Shown here one piece after another: positions 19,276-28,200 of a stretch of DNA of 64,000 nt. Position numbers and translations under genes: made by a program. Within the stretch, counting starts at the first letter, position 1. Each line of letters opens with the position of its first letter. This DNA is from Pseudomonas sp. PSB18 (lineage in GTDB: Bacteria; Pseudomonadota; Gammaproteobacteria; Pseudomonadales; Pseudomonadaceae). The stretch lies in contig NZ_NOIN01000004.1 in assembly GCF_014596565.1 (NCBI RefSeq), positions 310,001-374,000 on the forward strand, written 5' to 3'. The notes below the pieces were generated by a model. That model was not told where the DNA came from. It was given only the letters and a program-made list of their open reading frames with translations, and did no database searches.

Positions 19276-19896
19276 ATGAAAACCCGCGACCGCATTCTTG
19301 AATGCGCCCTGCATCTGTTCAATGAAAAGGGCGAACCGAACGTTTCCACTCTGGAGATCGCCAACGAAATGGGCATCAGCCCCGGCAATCTCTATTACCA
19401 CTTCCATGGCAAGGAACCCCTTGTCCTGGGGCTGTTCGAGCACTTCCAGGCAGAACTGTCACCGCTGTTGGATCCCCCCGCCGACGCGCAACTGGCACCG
19501 GAGGATTACTGGCTGTTCCTGCACCTGATCGTCGAACGCCTGGCCCAGTACCGGTTCCTGTTCCAGGACTTGTCGAACCTGGCCGGGCGCCTGCCGAAAC
19601 TGGCCAAGGGTATCCGCCAGTTGCTCAATGCCCTGAAGCGGACCCTGGCATCCCTGCTGGCGCAACTCAAGGCCCAGGGACTTCTGGTCAGCGGCACCCA
19701 GGCCCTGGGGCAACTGGTGGAGCAGATCACCCTGACATTGCTGTTCTCGCTGGACTACCAGCGGATCCTTGATCGCGAAGGGGAGGGTCGGCTGGTGGTC
19801 TACCAGATCATGATGCTGGTGGCCCCGCATCTGTTGCCGGCGGCCAAGGTGGCGACCGAACGGTTGGCGTTGCGGTATCTGGAAGACCACGAATAG
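19276..19896 (+). CDS. phaD: TetR-family regulator PhaD of the PHA locus
   Basis: 206-aa TetR-type protein. The helix-turn-helix lies in residues about 5-50 (R-I-L-E-C-A-L-H-L-F-N-E-K-G and G-N-L-Y-Y-H-F), with a helical ligand-binding core after it. In P. putida PhaD acts as an unusual activator of the phaC1 and phaI promoters, responding to a PHA-metabolism intermediate. The same role is inferred from position (last gene of phaC1ZC2D, convergent with phaIF). A REP pair and a shared terminator follow. Confidence 0.93.
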   Translation: MKTRDRILECALHLFNEKGEPNVSTLEIANEMGISPGNLYYHFHGKEPLVLGLFEHFQAELSPLLDPPADAQLAPEDYWLFLHLIVERLAQYRFLFQDLSNLAGRLPKLAKGIRQLLNALKRTLASLLAQLKAQGLLVSGTQALGQLVEQITLTLLFSLDYQRILDREGEGRLVVYQIMMLVAPHLLPAAKVATERLALRYLEDHE

Positions 19897-19904
19897 CCCT
19901 TTCT

Positions 19905-19990
19905 GTGGGAGCGAGCCTGCTCGCGAAGGCGGTGGGTCAGCAGCATGGAGGTCACTGATACACCGTTATCGCGAGCAGGCTCGCTCCCAC
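19905..19990. repeat. REP pair, GTGGGAGCGAGC type, after phaD
   Basis: Arms GTGGGAGCGAGCCTGCTCGC and GCGAGCAGGCTCGCTCCCAC around a 45-base centre, immediately after the phaD stop and before the shared terminator. Confidence 0.9.
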
Positions 19991-20015
19991 AAGGGCCCTG
20001 TGACACCCATGAACA

Positions 20016-20047
20016 AAAACGCCCGACCTTCGCAGGCCGGGCGTTTT
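20016..20047. terminator. Bidirectional terminator between phaD and phaF
   Basis: AAAACGCCCG / CGGGCGTTTT ten-base stem with an inner CCT/AGG extension, flanked by A- and T-runs. It lies between the convergent phaC1ZC2D and phaIF operons and can end both. Confidence 0.9.
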
Positions 20048-20065
20048 CTTGTGTGCCCTGAAAAA

Positions 20066-20977
20066 TCAGGACTGACTGGTAGGCGTCGATGGAGCCGGCG
20101 CTGGAGTCGGGGTGGCAACCGGAGTCGGCGCCGAGACGGAGTTTGCCATGCTCGTCGGGGTCGCCGGTTTTGCGACGGCTGCCGGTGCCTTCGGTGCCGC
20201 TGCTTTTGGCGCGGCCGCTTTCTTCACGGCAGGCTTTTTCGCGGCGGCAGGTTTGGCTGCGGCTTTTACTGCAGGCTTGGCCGCCGGTTTCGCTGCCGCT
20301 TTGGCCGCAGCAGGTTTTGCCGCCGCGGTTTTTGTCGCAGGTTTCGCCGCGGCTTTGGCGGCAGGCTTGGCTGCCGCTTTGGCCGCTACCGGTTTGGCCG
20401 CTGCCTTGACTGCGGGCTTGGCCGCAGCGGTTTTTGCCGCTGGCTTGGCCGCGGCTTTCACCGCAGGTTTGGCCACGGTTTTTGCCGCCGCTTTCACCAA
20501 TGGCTTGGCCGCCGCTTTGGTGGCCGGCTTGGCCGCTGCAGTCTTGGCCGCCACTGGTGCGACCTTGGCCCCGGTGAGTTTTTCGATCTGCTTGGTCAGG
20601 GTGTCGACCTTGCTGTGCAGTGCCTTGACTTCATTGCGGCTTGGCACGCCCAGGCGGGAGATCGCGCTGTTCAGGCGCTTGTCGAAAGCCCCTTCCAGTT
20701 CGTCCCACTTGCCCAGTGCACGATCCTTCACGCCGCTCATGCGCGACTTGGCGGACTCGGCAGAGTCCTTGGCCGCATCGACTTGTTTGCCGACCGCCGT
20801 CTTGGTGAGTTTTTCGGCCTTCTCGCCGTCCTTAACCAGGGACTCGAAGAGTTTGCTGCCGTCAGTGTCGATCTTCGAGTACACGCCTAAACCAGCAAGC
20901 CAGATTTTGCGGGAATATTTTTCAATCTTCCCGGCCCACGAGCTGCTTTCTTTCTCGGTTGTTTTTTTGCCAGCCAT
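20066..20977 (-). CDS. phaF: PHA granule-associated phasin PhaF with histone-like tail
   Basis: Two-part protein of 303 aa. Residues 1-140 form the amphipathic, coiled-coil phasin domain that coats granules (K-I-W-L-A-G-L-G-V-Y is shared with PhaI). Residues about 145-265 are a low-complexity A-A-K-P-A repeat region like eukaryotic histone H1 and AlgP, which binds DNA nonspecifically. A Pro/Thr/Ser tail follows. PhaF ties granules to the nucleoid so that they are shared between daughters. It is second gene of phaIF, 10 bases after phaI. The repeat makes the gene prone to length variation; no frameshift is seen. Confidence 0.97.
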   Translation of the reverse strand: MAGKKTTEKESSSWAGKIEKYSRKIWLAGLGVYSKIDTDGSKLFESLVKDGEKAEKLTKTAVGKQVDAAKDSAESAKSRMSGVKDRALGKWDELEGAFDKRLNSAISRLGVPSRNEVKALHSKVDTLTKQIEKLTGAKVAPVAAKTAAAKPATKAAAKPLVKAAAKTVAKPAVKAAAKPAAKTAAAKPAVKAAAKPVAAKAAAKPAAKAAAKPATKTAAAKPAAAKAAAKPAAKPAVKAAAKPAAAKKPAVKKAAAPKAAAPKAPAAVAKPATPTSMANSVSAPTPVATPTPAPAPSTPTSQS

Positions 20978-20987
20978 CCCGTTCTCC

Positions 20988-21410
20988 TTAATGTTTACGC
21001 GTCACACGTTCGAGCAGTGCCGTCAGCTCATCGAGCTTGGCAGAGAGTGCCTCAACGTCATGTTTAGACGGAATGCCGATACGATTCAAGGCACTTGCAA
21101 CACGGGCGTCGAATACCTTCTCGACTTTATCGAGTTGTACTTCGACCCGGGCCTTGAACGTATTGACGTCGGCCCTGGCTTCAATCAATTCGCTGTTGGC
21201 CGCTTCAAGTTTCCCGGCAATATTCTTTTTGCCTTTTGTTTCAATAACTTCGCCAGCCTTTACCAACTCCTGGAAGTACTCGCTGCCTTCCTGGCCGACC
21301 TTGGTGTAGGCGCCCAGGCCAGCCAGCCAGATCTTGCGCGCGTACGTTTTCACGCCGCTGAGCGTGGAAGGTTCGACGTCGGTTTTTTTCTTCAGAATAA
21401 CTTTGGCCAT
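20988..21410 (-). CDS. phaI: PHA granule-associated phasin PhaI
   Basis: Phasin of 140 aa covering the PHA granule surface. It aligns with the N-terminal half of PhaF (V-K-T-Y-A-R-K-I-W-L-A-G-L-G-A-Y) and ends in a leucine-rich coiled coil. I start at the ATG at 21410, preceded by GAGGTG, rather than at more upstream in-frame codons. It heads the phaIF operon. On the minus strand TTGTTA, 16 bases, TATTCT about 80-110 bases upstream is a plausible sigma-70 promoter; PhaD control is expected by analogy with P. putida. Confidence 0.95.
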   Translation of the reverse strand: MAKVILKKKTDVEPSTLSGVKTYARKIWLAGLGAYTKVGQEGSEYFQELVKAGEVIETKGKKNIAGKLEAANSELIEARADVNTFKARVEVQLDKVEKVFDARVASALNRIGIPSKHDVEALSAKLDELTALLERVTRKH

Positions 21411-21540
21411 GGTGCACCTCACTCGAAAACGGGTTGGAGGAACTGCCCGCATGCGGACGGGCTCAGGCACAAAGTAGGGAGAATAATTAGAAAGGGCACC
21501 CTAACAACCCATCCAAATACTGAACGCGCTGACTTTCTCT

Positions 21541-21630
21541 GTGGGAGCGAGCCTGCTCGCGAAGGCGGTGGGTCATTCAATGATGATGTTGTGACTTTGA
21601 CACCGCCATCGCGAGCAGGCTCGCTCCCAC
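21541..21630. repeat. REP pair, GTGGGAGCGAGC type, upstream of phaI
   Basis: Arms GTGGGAGCGAGCCTGCTCGC and GCGAGCAGGCTCGCTCCCAC with CGCCATC near the right arm. It is located between the phaI promoter region and the small PHA-granule-family gene. Confidence 0.9.
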
Positions 21631-21659
21631 AGGGGGAGTGCCAGACATGATTTCCGGTG

Positions 21660-21935
21660 TCAGGCCAACGCCTTGTCCAGCGCCTTTTCAATCTCCGTCT
21701 TGATCATCCCGCTCATGGCCGACATCAACAGGCCCAGCTTCACGTCGACGCGAATCAGGTCCTCGCCGACGTCCACTGTGCCCTCCACTCCAGACCCCTT
21801 GAACTCCAGCGTGTCGCCGACCCATTGCGGCTTCAGGCCATAGCTGTCGGATAATTTCTGCGCCAACTGGTCGGCCTTCGCGCGGGCCGCTTCCTTGCCC
21901 AGGTCATGGGTACGCTCAACACTGATTTTGGCCAT
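21660..21935 (-). CDS. Polyhydroxyalkanoic-acid-system family protein (PHA_gran_rgn)
   Basis: Small basic protein of 91 aa with no signal peptide. It fits the family of short proteins coded beside pha genes in pseudomonads ([13 protein letters not shown], then [15 protein letters not shown]). The biochemical role is not established to my knowledge; granule association or regulation is only inferred from position. It is transcribed from the ubiE spacer towards phaI, with its own AGGAGT-like ribosome site, and is separated from phaI by a REP pair. Confidence 0.8.
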   Translation of the reverse strand: MAKISVERTHDLGKEAARAKADQLAQKLSDSYGLKPQWVGDTLEFKGSGVEGTVDVGEDLIRVDVKLGLLMSAMSGMIKTEIEKALDKALA

Positions 21936-22075
21936 TTGCTGACTCCTGTTATATCGGCAATTGCCCGGACTGCGTCAAAACGTCCCGGCGGTGGTTCATC
22001 TTACCTTCAGCCTTGCCAAGACAAAGCCCTCCACCGGGATTAGAATGTCCCGCATTCTTTTTTGGTGACAGCGAT

Positions 22076-22846
22076 ATGACTGATCAGCGCAAAGGCAGCG
22101 ATGCCGAACCCACCACTCACTTCGGCTTCAAGAACGTGCCGGAAAGCCAGAAGGCGGAAAAAGTCGCTGAGGTTTTCCACTCGGTAGCCGCCAAATATGA
22201 CTTGATGAACGATCTGCTCTCGGGCGGCATGCACCGCCTGTGGAAGCGCTTCGCGATCGAGTTGTCGGGCGTGCGCAGCGGCAACCGCGTGCTGGACATC
22301 GCTGGCGGTACGGGCGACCTGACGAAAAAATTCTCCCACATCGTCGGGCCGACCGGCCATGTGGTGCTCGCCGACATCAACGAGTCCATGCTCAAGGTCG
22401 GTCGCGACCGCCTGCTGGACCTGGGTGTGGCCGGCAATGTCGAGTTCGTCCAGGCCGACGCCGAGAAACTGCCGTTCCCGGACAACCACTTCGATTGCGT
22501 GACCATCGCCTTCGGCCTGCGCAACGTCACCCACAAGGAAGACGCCCTGCGCTCGATGCTGCGGGTACTCAAGCCCGGTGGCCGCTTGCTGGTGCTGGAA
22601 TTTTCCAAACCCACCAACGCGCTGATGTCCAAGGCTTACGACGCCTACTCGTTTGCCTTCATGCCATTGATGGGCAAGCTGATCACCAACGATGCGGAAA
22701 GCTATCGCTACCTGGCCGAATCGATCCGCATGCACCCGGACCAGGAAACCCTGAAGTCGATGATGGTCGATGCCGGTTTCGACCGCGTGACCTACCACAA
22801 CATGACCTCGGGCATCGTGGCCCTGCACCGCGGTATCAAACCCTGA
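22076..22846 (+). CDS. ubiE: Ubiquinone/menaquinone C-methyltransferase UbiE
   Basis: SAM-dependent C-methyltransferase acting on 2-polyprenyl-6-methoxy-1,4-benzoquinol in ubiquinone synthesis. The SAM motif D-I-A-G-G-T-G-D-L lies near residue 74, with A-D-I-N-E-S-M-L about 20 residues on, Q-A-D-A-E-K-L-P-F, and the UbiE signature F-G-L-R-N-V-T. I start at the ATG at 22076 (256 aa) and not at upstream in-frame codons, because related proteins begin at M-T-D-Q-R. The TGA overlaps the ATG of ubiJ (ATGA), giving translational coupling in the ubiE-J-B operon. Confidence 0.97.
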   Translation: MTDQRKGSDAEPTTHFGFKNVPESQKAEKVAEVFHSVAAKYDLMNDLLSGGMHRLWKRFAIELSGVRSGNRVLDIAGGTGDLTKKFSHIVGPTGHVVLADINESMLKVGRDRLLDLGVAGNVEFVQADAEKLPFPDNHFDCVTIAFGLRNVTHKEDALRSMLRVLKPGGRLLVLEFSKPTNALMSKAYDAYSFAFMPLMGKLITNDAESYRYLAESIRMHPDQETLKSMMVDAGFDRVTYHNMTSGIVALHRGIKP

Positions 22847-23463
22847 TGCTGCTCGCCGGCCTGCTCGCCAGCGTCGAACTCGGCATCAACCGGGTATTGC
22901 GCCTGGACAGCACGGCGCTGGCGCGCCTGGCGCATCTGGGCGGCAAGGTGATTGCCGTCGACTGCCGAAGCCCGGCGTTGCAGTTGTTCATCCTGCCCAG
23001 CGACGAAGGCCTGATGCTCGCTTCCCATTGGGAAGCCGAGGCCGATTGCACCTTGCGCACCCCGGCGTCGAGCCTGCTGAACCTGGCCCTGAGCAAAGAC
23101 AAGACGGCGGTGTTGCATAGCCCCGACGTCGAGCTCGAAGGCGACAGCGGCGTGCTGCTGGACCTGGCGGCCATCCTGCAGGACCTGGAGCTGGACTGGG
23201 AGTATGAGCTGTCCCGCTGGCTCGGCCCGGTGGCCACCCAGTTGATCAGCGGCCATTTGCGCAGCCGCACGCGCTGGTATCGGCAGGGCTTCGCCAGCCT
23301 GGGGCAGAATCTGAGTGAATACCTGGCCGAAGAATCGCGTACGCTCGTAGGAAAACGCGAAGCCGAAGCTCGTTTTAATGAACTGGACCAGATCAAACTT
23401 GATCTGGAACGTCTCGAGGCGCGTTTCGAGCGCCTTTCCCGATCCCTTGAAACCAAGCGATAA
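22846..23463 (+). CDS. ubiJ: Ubiquinone biosynthesis accessory factor UbiJ
   Basis: 205-aa protein with an N-terminal SCP2-like lipid-binding fold (A-D-C-T-L-R-T-P, residues about 15-115) and a C-terminal coiled coil (E-A-E-A-R-F-N-E-L to the end). In E. coli UbiJ forms, with UbiK, part of the soluble Ubi complex that carries the hydrophobic intermediates. The ATG overlaps the ubiE stop by one base, and ubiB follows after three bases. The frame remains open upstream of this ATG, but that part only mirrors ubiE. Confidence 0.93.
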   Translation: MLLAGLLASVELGINRVLRLDSTALARLAHLGGKVIAVDCRSPALQLFILPSDEGLMLASHWEAEADCTLRTPASSLLNLALSKDKTAVLHSPDVELEGDSGVLLDLAAILQDLELDWEYELSRWLGPVATQLISGHLRSRTRWYRQGFASLGQNLSEYLAEESRTLVGKREAEARFNELDQIKLDLERLEARFERLSRSLETKR

Positions 23464-23466
23464 CGC

Positions 23467-25071
23467 ATGAAGCTGCTTGCCGTCCGCCGTTTGTTGCGCA
23501 TCCAGCGCGTCGTGATCCGTTACCGCCTCGATGACCTGCTGTTCGCCCTGCCCCTGCCCTGGTTTCTCCTGGCACTGCGCTTCGCGCTGCCGTGGCGCTG
23601 GTTCCCCCGGCGAACGCTGGACCTGAGCCGTGGCGCCCGCCTGCGCCTGGCCTTGCAGGACCTGGGACCGATCTTCATCAAGTTCGGGCAGATCCTCTCG
23701 ACCCGCCGCGACCTGTTGCCCGAAGACATCGCCGATGAGCTGATGCTGCTGCAAGACCGCGTGCCACCGTTCGATTCCAAACTGTCGGTGGCCCTGATCG
23801 AGGAGCAACTGGGCAAGAAGATCCATGAAGTCTTCAGCCGTTTCGATGTCGAGCCCCTGGCTTCGGCCTCCGTGGCCCAGGTTCACGCCGCGCAGCTCAA
23901 GAGCGGCGAAGAAGTGGTGGTCAAGGTCATCCGCCCGGGCCTCAAGCCGGTCATCGCCCAGGACCTGGCGTGGCTGTTCATCCTCGCCCGCGCCGCCGAA
24001 CGAGTGTCCGCCGATGCACGCCTGCTGCACCCGGTCGACGTGGTGCTGGATTACGAGAAGACCATCTACGACGAACTCGACCTTCTGCGCGAGGCCGCCA
24101 ACGCCAGCCAGTTGCGCCGCAACTTCGAAGGCTCGCCGCTGCTGTACGTGCCGCAGGTCTATTGGGACTGGTGCCGCCCCAAGGTCCTGGTGATGGAACG
24201 CATCTACGGCATCCAGGTCACCGACCTGGCGACCCTGGCCGACCAGCGCACCGACATGAAAATGCTCGCCGAGCGCGGCGTGGAGATTTTCTTCACCCAG
24301 GTGTTCCGCGACAGTTTCTTCCACGCCGACATGCACCCCGGCAACATCTTCGTCAGCACCGTGCAGCCGTGGAGCCCGCAATACATTGCCATCGACTGCG
24401 GCATCGTCGGCAGCCTGACGCCCGAAGACCAGGATTACCTGGCCCGCAACCTGTTCGCATTCTTTAAACGCGACTACCGCCGCGTCGCACAACTGCACAT
24501 CGACTCAGGCTGGGTACCGGCCGAGACCAAGCTCAACGAATTCGAAGCGGCGATCCGCACCGTGTGCGAGCCGATCTTCGAAAAACCGTTAAAAGATATT
24601 TCCTTCGGCCAGGTGCTGATGCGCCTGTTCCAGACCGCGCGTCGCTTCAACATGGAGGTTCAGCCACAGCTGGTGCTGTTGCAGAAGACCCTGCTGAACA
24701 TTGAGGGCCTCGGTCGCCAGTTGTACCCGGACCTGGACCTGTGGAACACCGCCCAGCCCTTCCTCGAACGCTGGATGCGCGAACGCGTCAGCCCCAAGGC
24801 CCTGCTGGGCAACGTGCAGAGCCAGCTCGAACAGATTCCGCACCTGGCCAACATGACCCGGGACCTGCTCGAACGCATGTCCCAGCCCCACGCCCAGGAC
24901 CCCGCCCCCCCGTGGAAACGTCGCAAGGACGACTGGTTGCTGCGTCTGCTCGGCGCCGCGCACCTGGGTGGCGGCGCTGTACTGGCAGCCGGCGGACCGT
25001 TGAGCGAACTGGGGCATTGGCCTGCCGCCGTGATGGTGATCGTTGGTTTGTATCTGGTCGTTCGTCGATAG
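23467..25071 (+). CDS. ubiB: Ubiquinone biosynthesis kinase-like protein UbiB
   Basis: Atypical kinase/ATPase of the ABC1/ADCK/UbiB family, needed for the hydroxylation stage of ubiquinone synthesis. Visible features: the family hallmark K-F-G-Q (in [10 protein letters not shown]), the A-S-V-A-Q-V-H nucleotide loop that replaces the usual Gly-rich loop, Lys in [16 protein letters not shown] catalytic segment, D-C-G-I metal site, and two C-terminal membrane helices (about residues 495-533). 534 aa. It is third in ubiE-J-B, ahead of hisI. Confidence 0.97.
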   Translation: MKLLAVRRLLRIQRVVIRYRLDDLLFALPLPWFLLALRFALPWRWFPRRTLDLSRGARLRLALQDLGPIFIKFGQILSTRRDLLPEDIADELMLLQDRVPPFDSKLSVALIEEQLGKKIHEVFSRFDVEPLASASVAQVHAAQLKSGEEVVVKVIRPGLKPVIAQDLAWLFILARAAERVSADARLLHPVDVVLDYEKTIYDELDLLREAANASQLRRNFEGSPLLYVPQVYWDWCRPKVLVMERIYGIQVTDLATLADQRTDMKMLAERGVEIFFTQVFRDSFFHADMHPGNIFVSTVQPWSPQYIAIDCGIVGSLTPEDQDYLARNLFAFFKRDYRRVAQLHIDSGWVPAETKLNEFEAAIRTVCEPIFEKPLKDISFGQVLMRLFQTARRFNMEVQPQLVLLQKTLLNIEGLGRQLYPDLDLWNTAQPFLERWMRERVSPKALLGNVQSQLEQIPHLANMTRDLLERMSQPHAQDPAPPWKRRKDDWLLRLLGAAHLGGGAVLAAGGPLSELGHWPAAVMVIVGLYLVVRR

Positions 25072-25152
25072 CCAGCACCGGTTCGCACTGGCACACTGTT
25101 TCAACGCTGGGCCCACCGAGTTGAGGTGCAAGGCCCATGGTCGGAGTCGAAG

Positions 25153-25551
25153 ATGAAAAACTGGCAGGACGAAATCAAATGGGACGCTGACGGCCTGGTG
25201 CCGGCCATCGCCCAGGATCACAAGACCGGGCGCGTCCTGATGATGGCCTGGATGAACCGCGAAGCCCTGGCCCTGACCGCCAGCGAGAACCGCGCCATCT
25301 ATTGGTCACGTTCCCGTGGCAAGCTGTGGCGCAAGGGCGAAGAGTCCGGCCACGTGCAGCATCTGCATGAAATGCGCCTGGACTGCGACGGCGACGTCAT
25401 CATCCTGATGGTCGAACAGGTCGGTGAAATCGCCTGTCACACCGGCCGTCAAAGCTGCTTCTATCGTGTCTTCGAGAACGGCGACTGGAAAACCGTCGAT
25501 CCGGTGCTCAAAGACCCGCATGCCATTTATTCAGGACATACCCATGAGTGA
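25153..25551 (+). CDS. hisI: Phosphoribosyl-AMP cyclohydrolase
   Basis: Third step of histidine synthesis: opens the adenine ring of PR-AMP. The zinc and magnesium ligands are readable: C-D-G-D near residue 77, C-H-T-G-R-Q-S-C-F near 94-102, with W-S-R-S-R-G-K-L-W substrate region. I choose the ATG at 25153 (132 aa), preceded by GGAGTCGAAG, over one nine codons upstream. This is the stand-alone cyclohydrolase form. Its end overlaps the start of hisE by 8 bases. Confidence 0.95.
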   Translation: MKNWQDEIKWDADGLVPAIAQDHKTGRVLMMAWMNREALALTASENRAIYWSRSRGKLWRKGEESGHVQHLHEMRLDCDGDVIILMVEQVGEIACHTGRQSCFYRVFENGDWKTVDPVLKDPHAIYSGHTHE

Positions 25552-25876
25552 TACCCTGACCCGCCTGGCCCAGGTGCTGGAAGAGCGCAAAGGCGCAGCG
25601 GCCGACAGTTCCTATGTCGCGAGTCTGTACCACAAGGGCCTGAACAAGATTCTGGAGAAAGTCGGCGAGGAATCGGTCGAGACCATCATCGCCGCCAAGG
25701 ACGCCGCTATCAGCGGTGACTGCAGCGACGTGATCTACGAGACCGCCGATCTGTGGTTCCACAGCCTGGTCATGCTGGCTCAACTGGGGCAGCACCCACA
25801 GGCTGTACTGGATGAACTGGACCGTCGCTTCGGTCTGTCCGGGCACGTCGAAAAGGCCTCGCGCCCGTCCGCCTGA
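25544..25876 (+). CDS. hisE: Phosphoribosyl-ATP pyrophosphatase
   Basis: Second step of histidine synthesis: PR-ATP to PR-AMP plus pyrophosphate. All-alpha MazG-like fold of 110 aa with K-V-G-E-E-S-V-E-T and [12 protein letters not shown] acidic motifs for magnesium. ATG at 25544 overlaps the hisI end by 8 bases, so the two are coupled; in E. coli they are fused as one HisIE protein. tatA follows after 24 bases, the usual pseudomonad hisIE-tatABC linkage. Confidence 0.96.
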   Translation: MSDTLTRLAQVLEERKGAAADSSYVASLYHKGLNKILEKVGEESVETIIAAKDAAISGDCSDVIYETADLWFHSLVMLAQLGQHPQAVLDELDRRFGLSGHVEKASRPSA

Positions 25877-25900
25877 TCAACTATCGAGAGGAATAGCCAC

Positions 25901-26188
25901 ATGGGTATTTTTGACTGGAAACACTGGATCGTCATCCTGGTTGTCGTGGTGCTGGTGTTCGGGACCAAGAAACTGAAGAACCTGGGTACCGATGTCGGCG
26001 AATCGATCAAGGGCTTTCGCAAAGCCATGAACGACGACGAGAAGCCGGCCGACCCGACGGCAGCCCCTGCCCAGCCTGTGCCGCCCGCCCAGCCCGTACA
26101 GCCTCAAGCAGCACAACCTGTGAATGCGCCGCACACCATCGATGTGCAGGCACAGAAAGTCGAAGAGCCGACCCGCAAAGACTCGTGA
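25901..26188 (+). CDS. tatA: Sec-independent translocase subunit TatA
   Basis: Forms the pore or membrane-thinning assembly of twin-arginine export. 95 aa: a short N-terminal membrane helix (about residues 7-20, [12 protein letters not shown]), the F-G-x-K-K-L hinge, an amphipathic helix to about 45 ([10 protein letters not shown]), and a Pro/Gln/Ala-rich cytoplasmic tail. AGAGGAA ribosome site. First of tatABC. Confidence 0.96.
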   Translation: MGIFDWKHWIVILVVVVLVFGTKKLKNLGTDVGESIKGFRKAMNDDEKPADPTAAPAQPVPPAQPVQPQAAQPVNAPHTIDVQAQKVEEPTRKDS

Positions 26189-26198
26189 GCACTGACTA

Positions 26199-26615
26199 AT
26201 GTTTGGGATCAGCTTCACTGAACTGCTGCTCGTCGGCCTCGTCGCCCTGCTGGTGCTGGGCCCCGAGCGCCTGCCAGGTGCTGCGCGCACCGCCGGTCTA
26301 TGGATCGGGCGTCTGAAGCGCAGCTTCAATGCGATCAAACAGGAAGTTGAGCGTGAAATCGGTGCCGACGAAATCCGTCGGCAACTTCACAACGAACACA
26401 TCCTGTCCCTGGAACAGGAGGCGCGCAAGATCCTCGCGCCGACCCAGCAGGAGCCGACACCGGTCCAGCCCACGGCCGAACAGGCAACGGCGCCCCAGGT
26501 GCCGGTGGCGGAGCCCGCTGCGGTGCCGGCTGAGCCAGTCGCGCCAGTAGAGACAGCCCCAACGGCGCCGACACCGGCCCCCAACGACCCCACACAGCCG
26601 CCGCGAGCATCATGA
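26199..26615 (+). CDS. tatB: Sec-independent translocase subunit TatB
   Basis: Twin-arginine signal-peptide receptor component with Tat[11 protein letters not shown] plus the G-P-E-R-L-P hinge identify TatB rather than TatA. An amphipathic helix follows to about residue 75, then a long Pro/Ala/Thr-rich tail. 138 aa. Its last four bases overlap tatC. Confidence 0.96.
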   Translation: MFGISFTELLLVGLVALLVLGPERLPGAARTAGLWIGRLKRSFNAIKQEVEREIGADEIRRQLHNEHILSLEQEARKILAPTQQEPTPVQPTAEQATAPQVPVAEPAAVPAEPVAPVETAPTAPTPAPNDPTQPPRAS

Positions 26616-27406
26616 GCAATATCCCAGAGAACGATCAGCCGATGCCGCTGGTATCGCACCTCACCGAGTTGCGCACCCGCCTGCTGCGTTGCGTGGCGGC
26701 GATTTTCATCATCTTCGCCGGGCTGTTCGCCTTCACCCAGCAGATCTACACCTTCGTCTCCACGCCTCTGCGCCAGTATCTGCCGGCAGGCGCGACCATG
26801 ATCGCCACCGATGTGTCGTCGCCGTTCCTGACACCGTTGAAGCTGACGATGATGGTCTCGCTGTTCCTGGCGATCCCGGTGATCCTGCACCAGATCTGGG
26901 GCTTCATCGCCCCGGGCCTGTACAAGCATGAAAAACGCGTCGCCGTGCCGTTGCTGGTTTCCAGCATCCTGCTGTTCTACACCGGCATGGCCTTCGCCTA
27001 TTTCCTGGTGTTCCCGCTGATCTTCAAGTTCTTCGCCGCCGCCACCCCGGCCGGCGTAGAGATGATGACCGACATCACCAGTTACCTGGATTTCGTCATG
27101 ACGCTGTTCTTCGCCTTCGGCGTGGCATTCGAAATCCCCGTGGCGGTGGTGTTGCTGGTGTGGATCGGCGTGGTCGACGTTACATACCTGAAGAAGATCC
27201 GTCCGTACGTGATCATCGGCTGCTTCGTGGTCGGCATGATCCTCACCCCGCCAGACATCTTCTCCCAGACCCTGCTGGCGGTACCGATGTGGTTGCTGTT
27301 CGAGATCGGCGTGCTGTTCGGCGGCCTGGTGCGTAAACGTAGCGAAGAGTCGGAAACTGAAACGGCCGATGATCACAACGACCAGCCGCCTGCGACCCAA
27401 CCGTGA
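26612..27406 (+). CDS. tatC: Sec-independent translocase subunit TatC
   Basis: Polytopic core of the Tat translocase, recognising the twin-arginine motif. 264 aa with six predicted membrane helices. Family signatures visible: H-L-T-E-L-R-T-R near residue 16 and [12 protein letters not shown] near 168, carrying the conserved Glu. ATG overlaps tatB and the end overlaps rsmE by four bases, so tatABC-rsmE is tightly coupled. Confidence 0.97.
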   Translation: MSNIPENDQPMPLVSHLTELRTRLLRCVAAIFIIFAGLFAFTQQIYTFVSTPLRQYLPAGATMIATDVSSPFLTPLKLTMMVSLFLAIPVILHQIWGFIAPGLYKHEKRVAVPLLVSSILLFYTGMAFAYFLVFPLIFKFFAAATPAGVEMMTDITSYLDFVMTLFFAFGVAFEIPVAVVLLVWIGVVDVTYLKKIRPYVIIGCFVVGMILTPPDIFSQTLLAVPMWLLFEIGVLFGGLVRKRSEESETETADDHNDQPPATQP

Positions 27407-28110
27407 ACCTGCTGCTGCTCGAAGAGGCCGATTTCATCGGCCCGGACCGGGTCGTCCTGAGCGATCGCCGCCTGACCCACATGCAGGAAGTCCATCGCAG
27501 CGCCGTCGGTGACAGCCTGCGGGTCGGGCGCATCGGCGGGTTGATGGGCACGGCCCAGGTACTGCGCCTGGAAGCGCGCGAAGCCGAACTGCAAGTGACC
27601 CTCGACCAACCGCCGCCGGCCAAGCTGCCGCTGACACTGATACTGGCCTTGCCGCGGCCGAAGATGCTTCGGCGGGTGTTCCAGACCATTGCCACCATGG
27701 GCGTACCGCGCGTGGTGCTGGTCAACAGCTATCGCGTCGAGAAGAGCTTCTGGCAGACGCCCTTCCTCGAGCCCGAGGCCATCCGCGAACAATTGATCCT
27801 CGGCCTGGAACAGGCTCGGGACAGTGTGCTGCCGGAGATCATCATCGAAAAACGCTTCAAGCCCTTCGTTGAAGATCGCCTGCCGGCCATCGTCAGTGGC
27901 ACTCTGGGCCTGATCGGCCACCCTGGCGATCATCCGCCTTGCCCCCGGGCGCTGACGGAACCGGTCACGCTGGCGATTGGCCCCGAAGGCGGTTGGATTC
28001 CCTACGAGATCGACCTGCTGGGCAAGGCCGGCCTGCAACCGGTGCAACTGGGCGAACGGATCCTGCGGGTCGAGACCGCCGTTACGGCATTGCTCGCAAG
28101 ACTGTTCTGA
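27403..28110 (+). CDS. rsmE: 16S rRNA m3U1498 methyltransferase RsmE
   Basis: SPOUT-class methyltransferase modifying 16S rRNA U1498. An N-terminal PUA-like domain (about 1-70) is followed by the knotted SAM domain with A-I-G-P-E-G-G-W near residue 190 and [11 protein letters not shown] near 216. 235 aa. GTG start overlapping the tatC stop by four bases. A sigma-28-like promoter for the next gene follows. Confidence 0.96.
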   Translation: MNLLLLEEADFIGPDRVVLSDRRLTHMQEVHRSAVGDSLRVGRIGGLMGTAQVLRLEAREAELQVTLDQPPPAKLPLTLILALPRPKMLRRVFQTIATMGVPRVVLVNSYRVEKSFWQTPFLEPEAIREQLILGLEQARDSVLPEIIIEKRFKPFVEDRLPAIVSGTLGLIGHPGDHPPCPRALTEPVTLAIGPEGGWIPYEIDLLGKAGLQPVQLGERILRVETAVTALLARLF

Positions 28111-28130
28111 TCCCCTCGCCGCTAAAGTCC

Positions 28131-28157
28131 TACAGATTCCGCCCAAGCTGCCGATAT
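28131..28157 (+). promoter_or_regulatory. Sigma-28 (FliA)-like promoter of the first HBM chemoreceptor
   Basis: TACAGATT, 11 bases, GCCGATAT, close to the FliA consensus (TAAAGTTT-N11-GCCGATAA). It lies 44 bases before the ATG. The second receptor gene has the same arrangement at 30348. Confidence 0.65.
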
Positions 28158-28200
28158 AGCTCCCCATAAAACCAATTTGGTCCCTCAAGGGAGTATCAGC

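Noticed and set aside
20112..21650. Open frame antisense to phaF and phaI (512 codons)
   Set aside because: Arises from the periodic AAKPA-coding repeat read on the other strand; runs through two genes and a REP pair.
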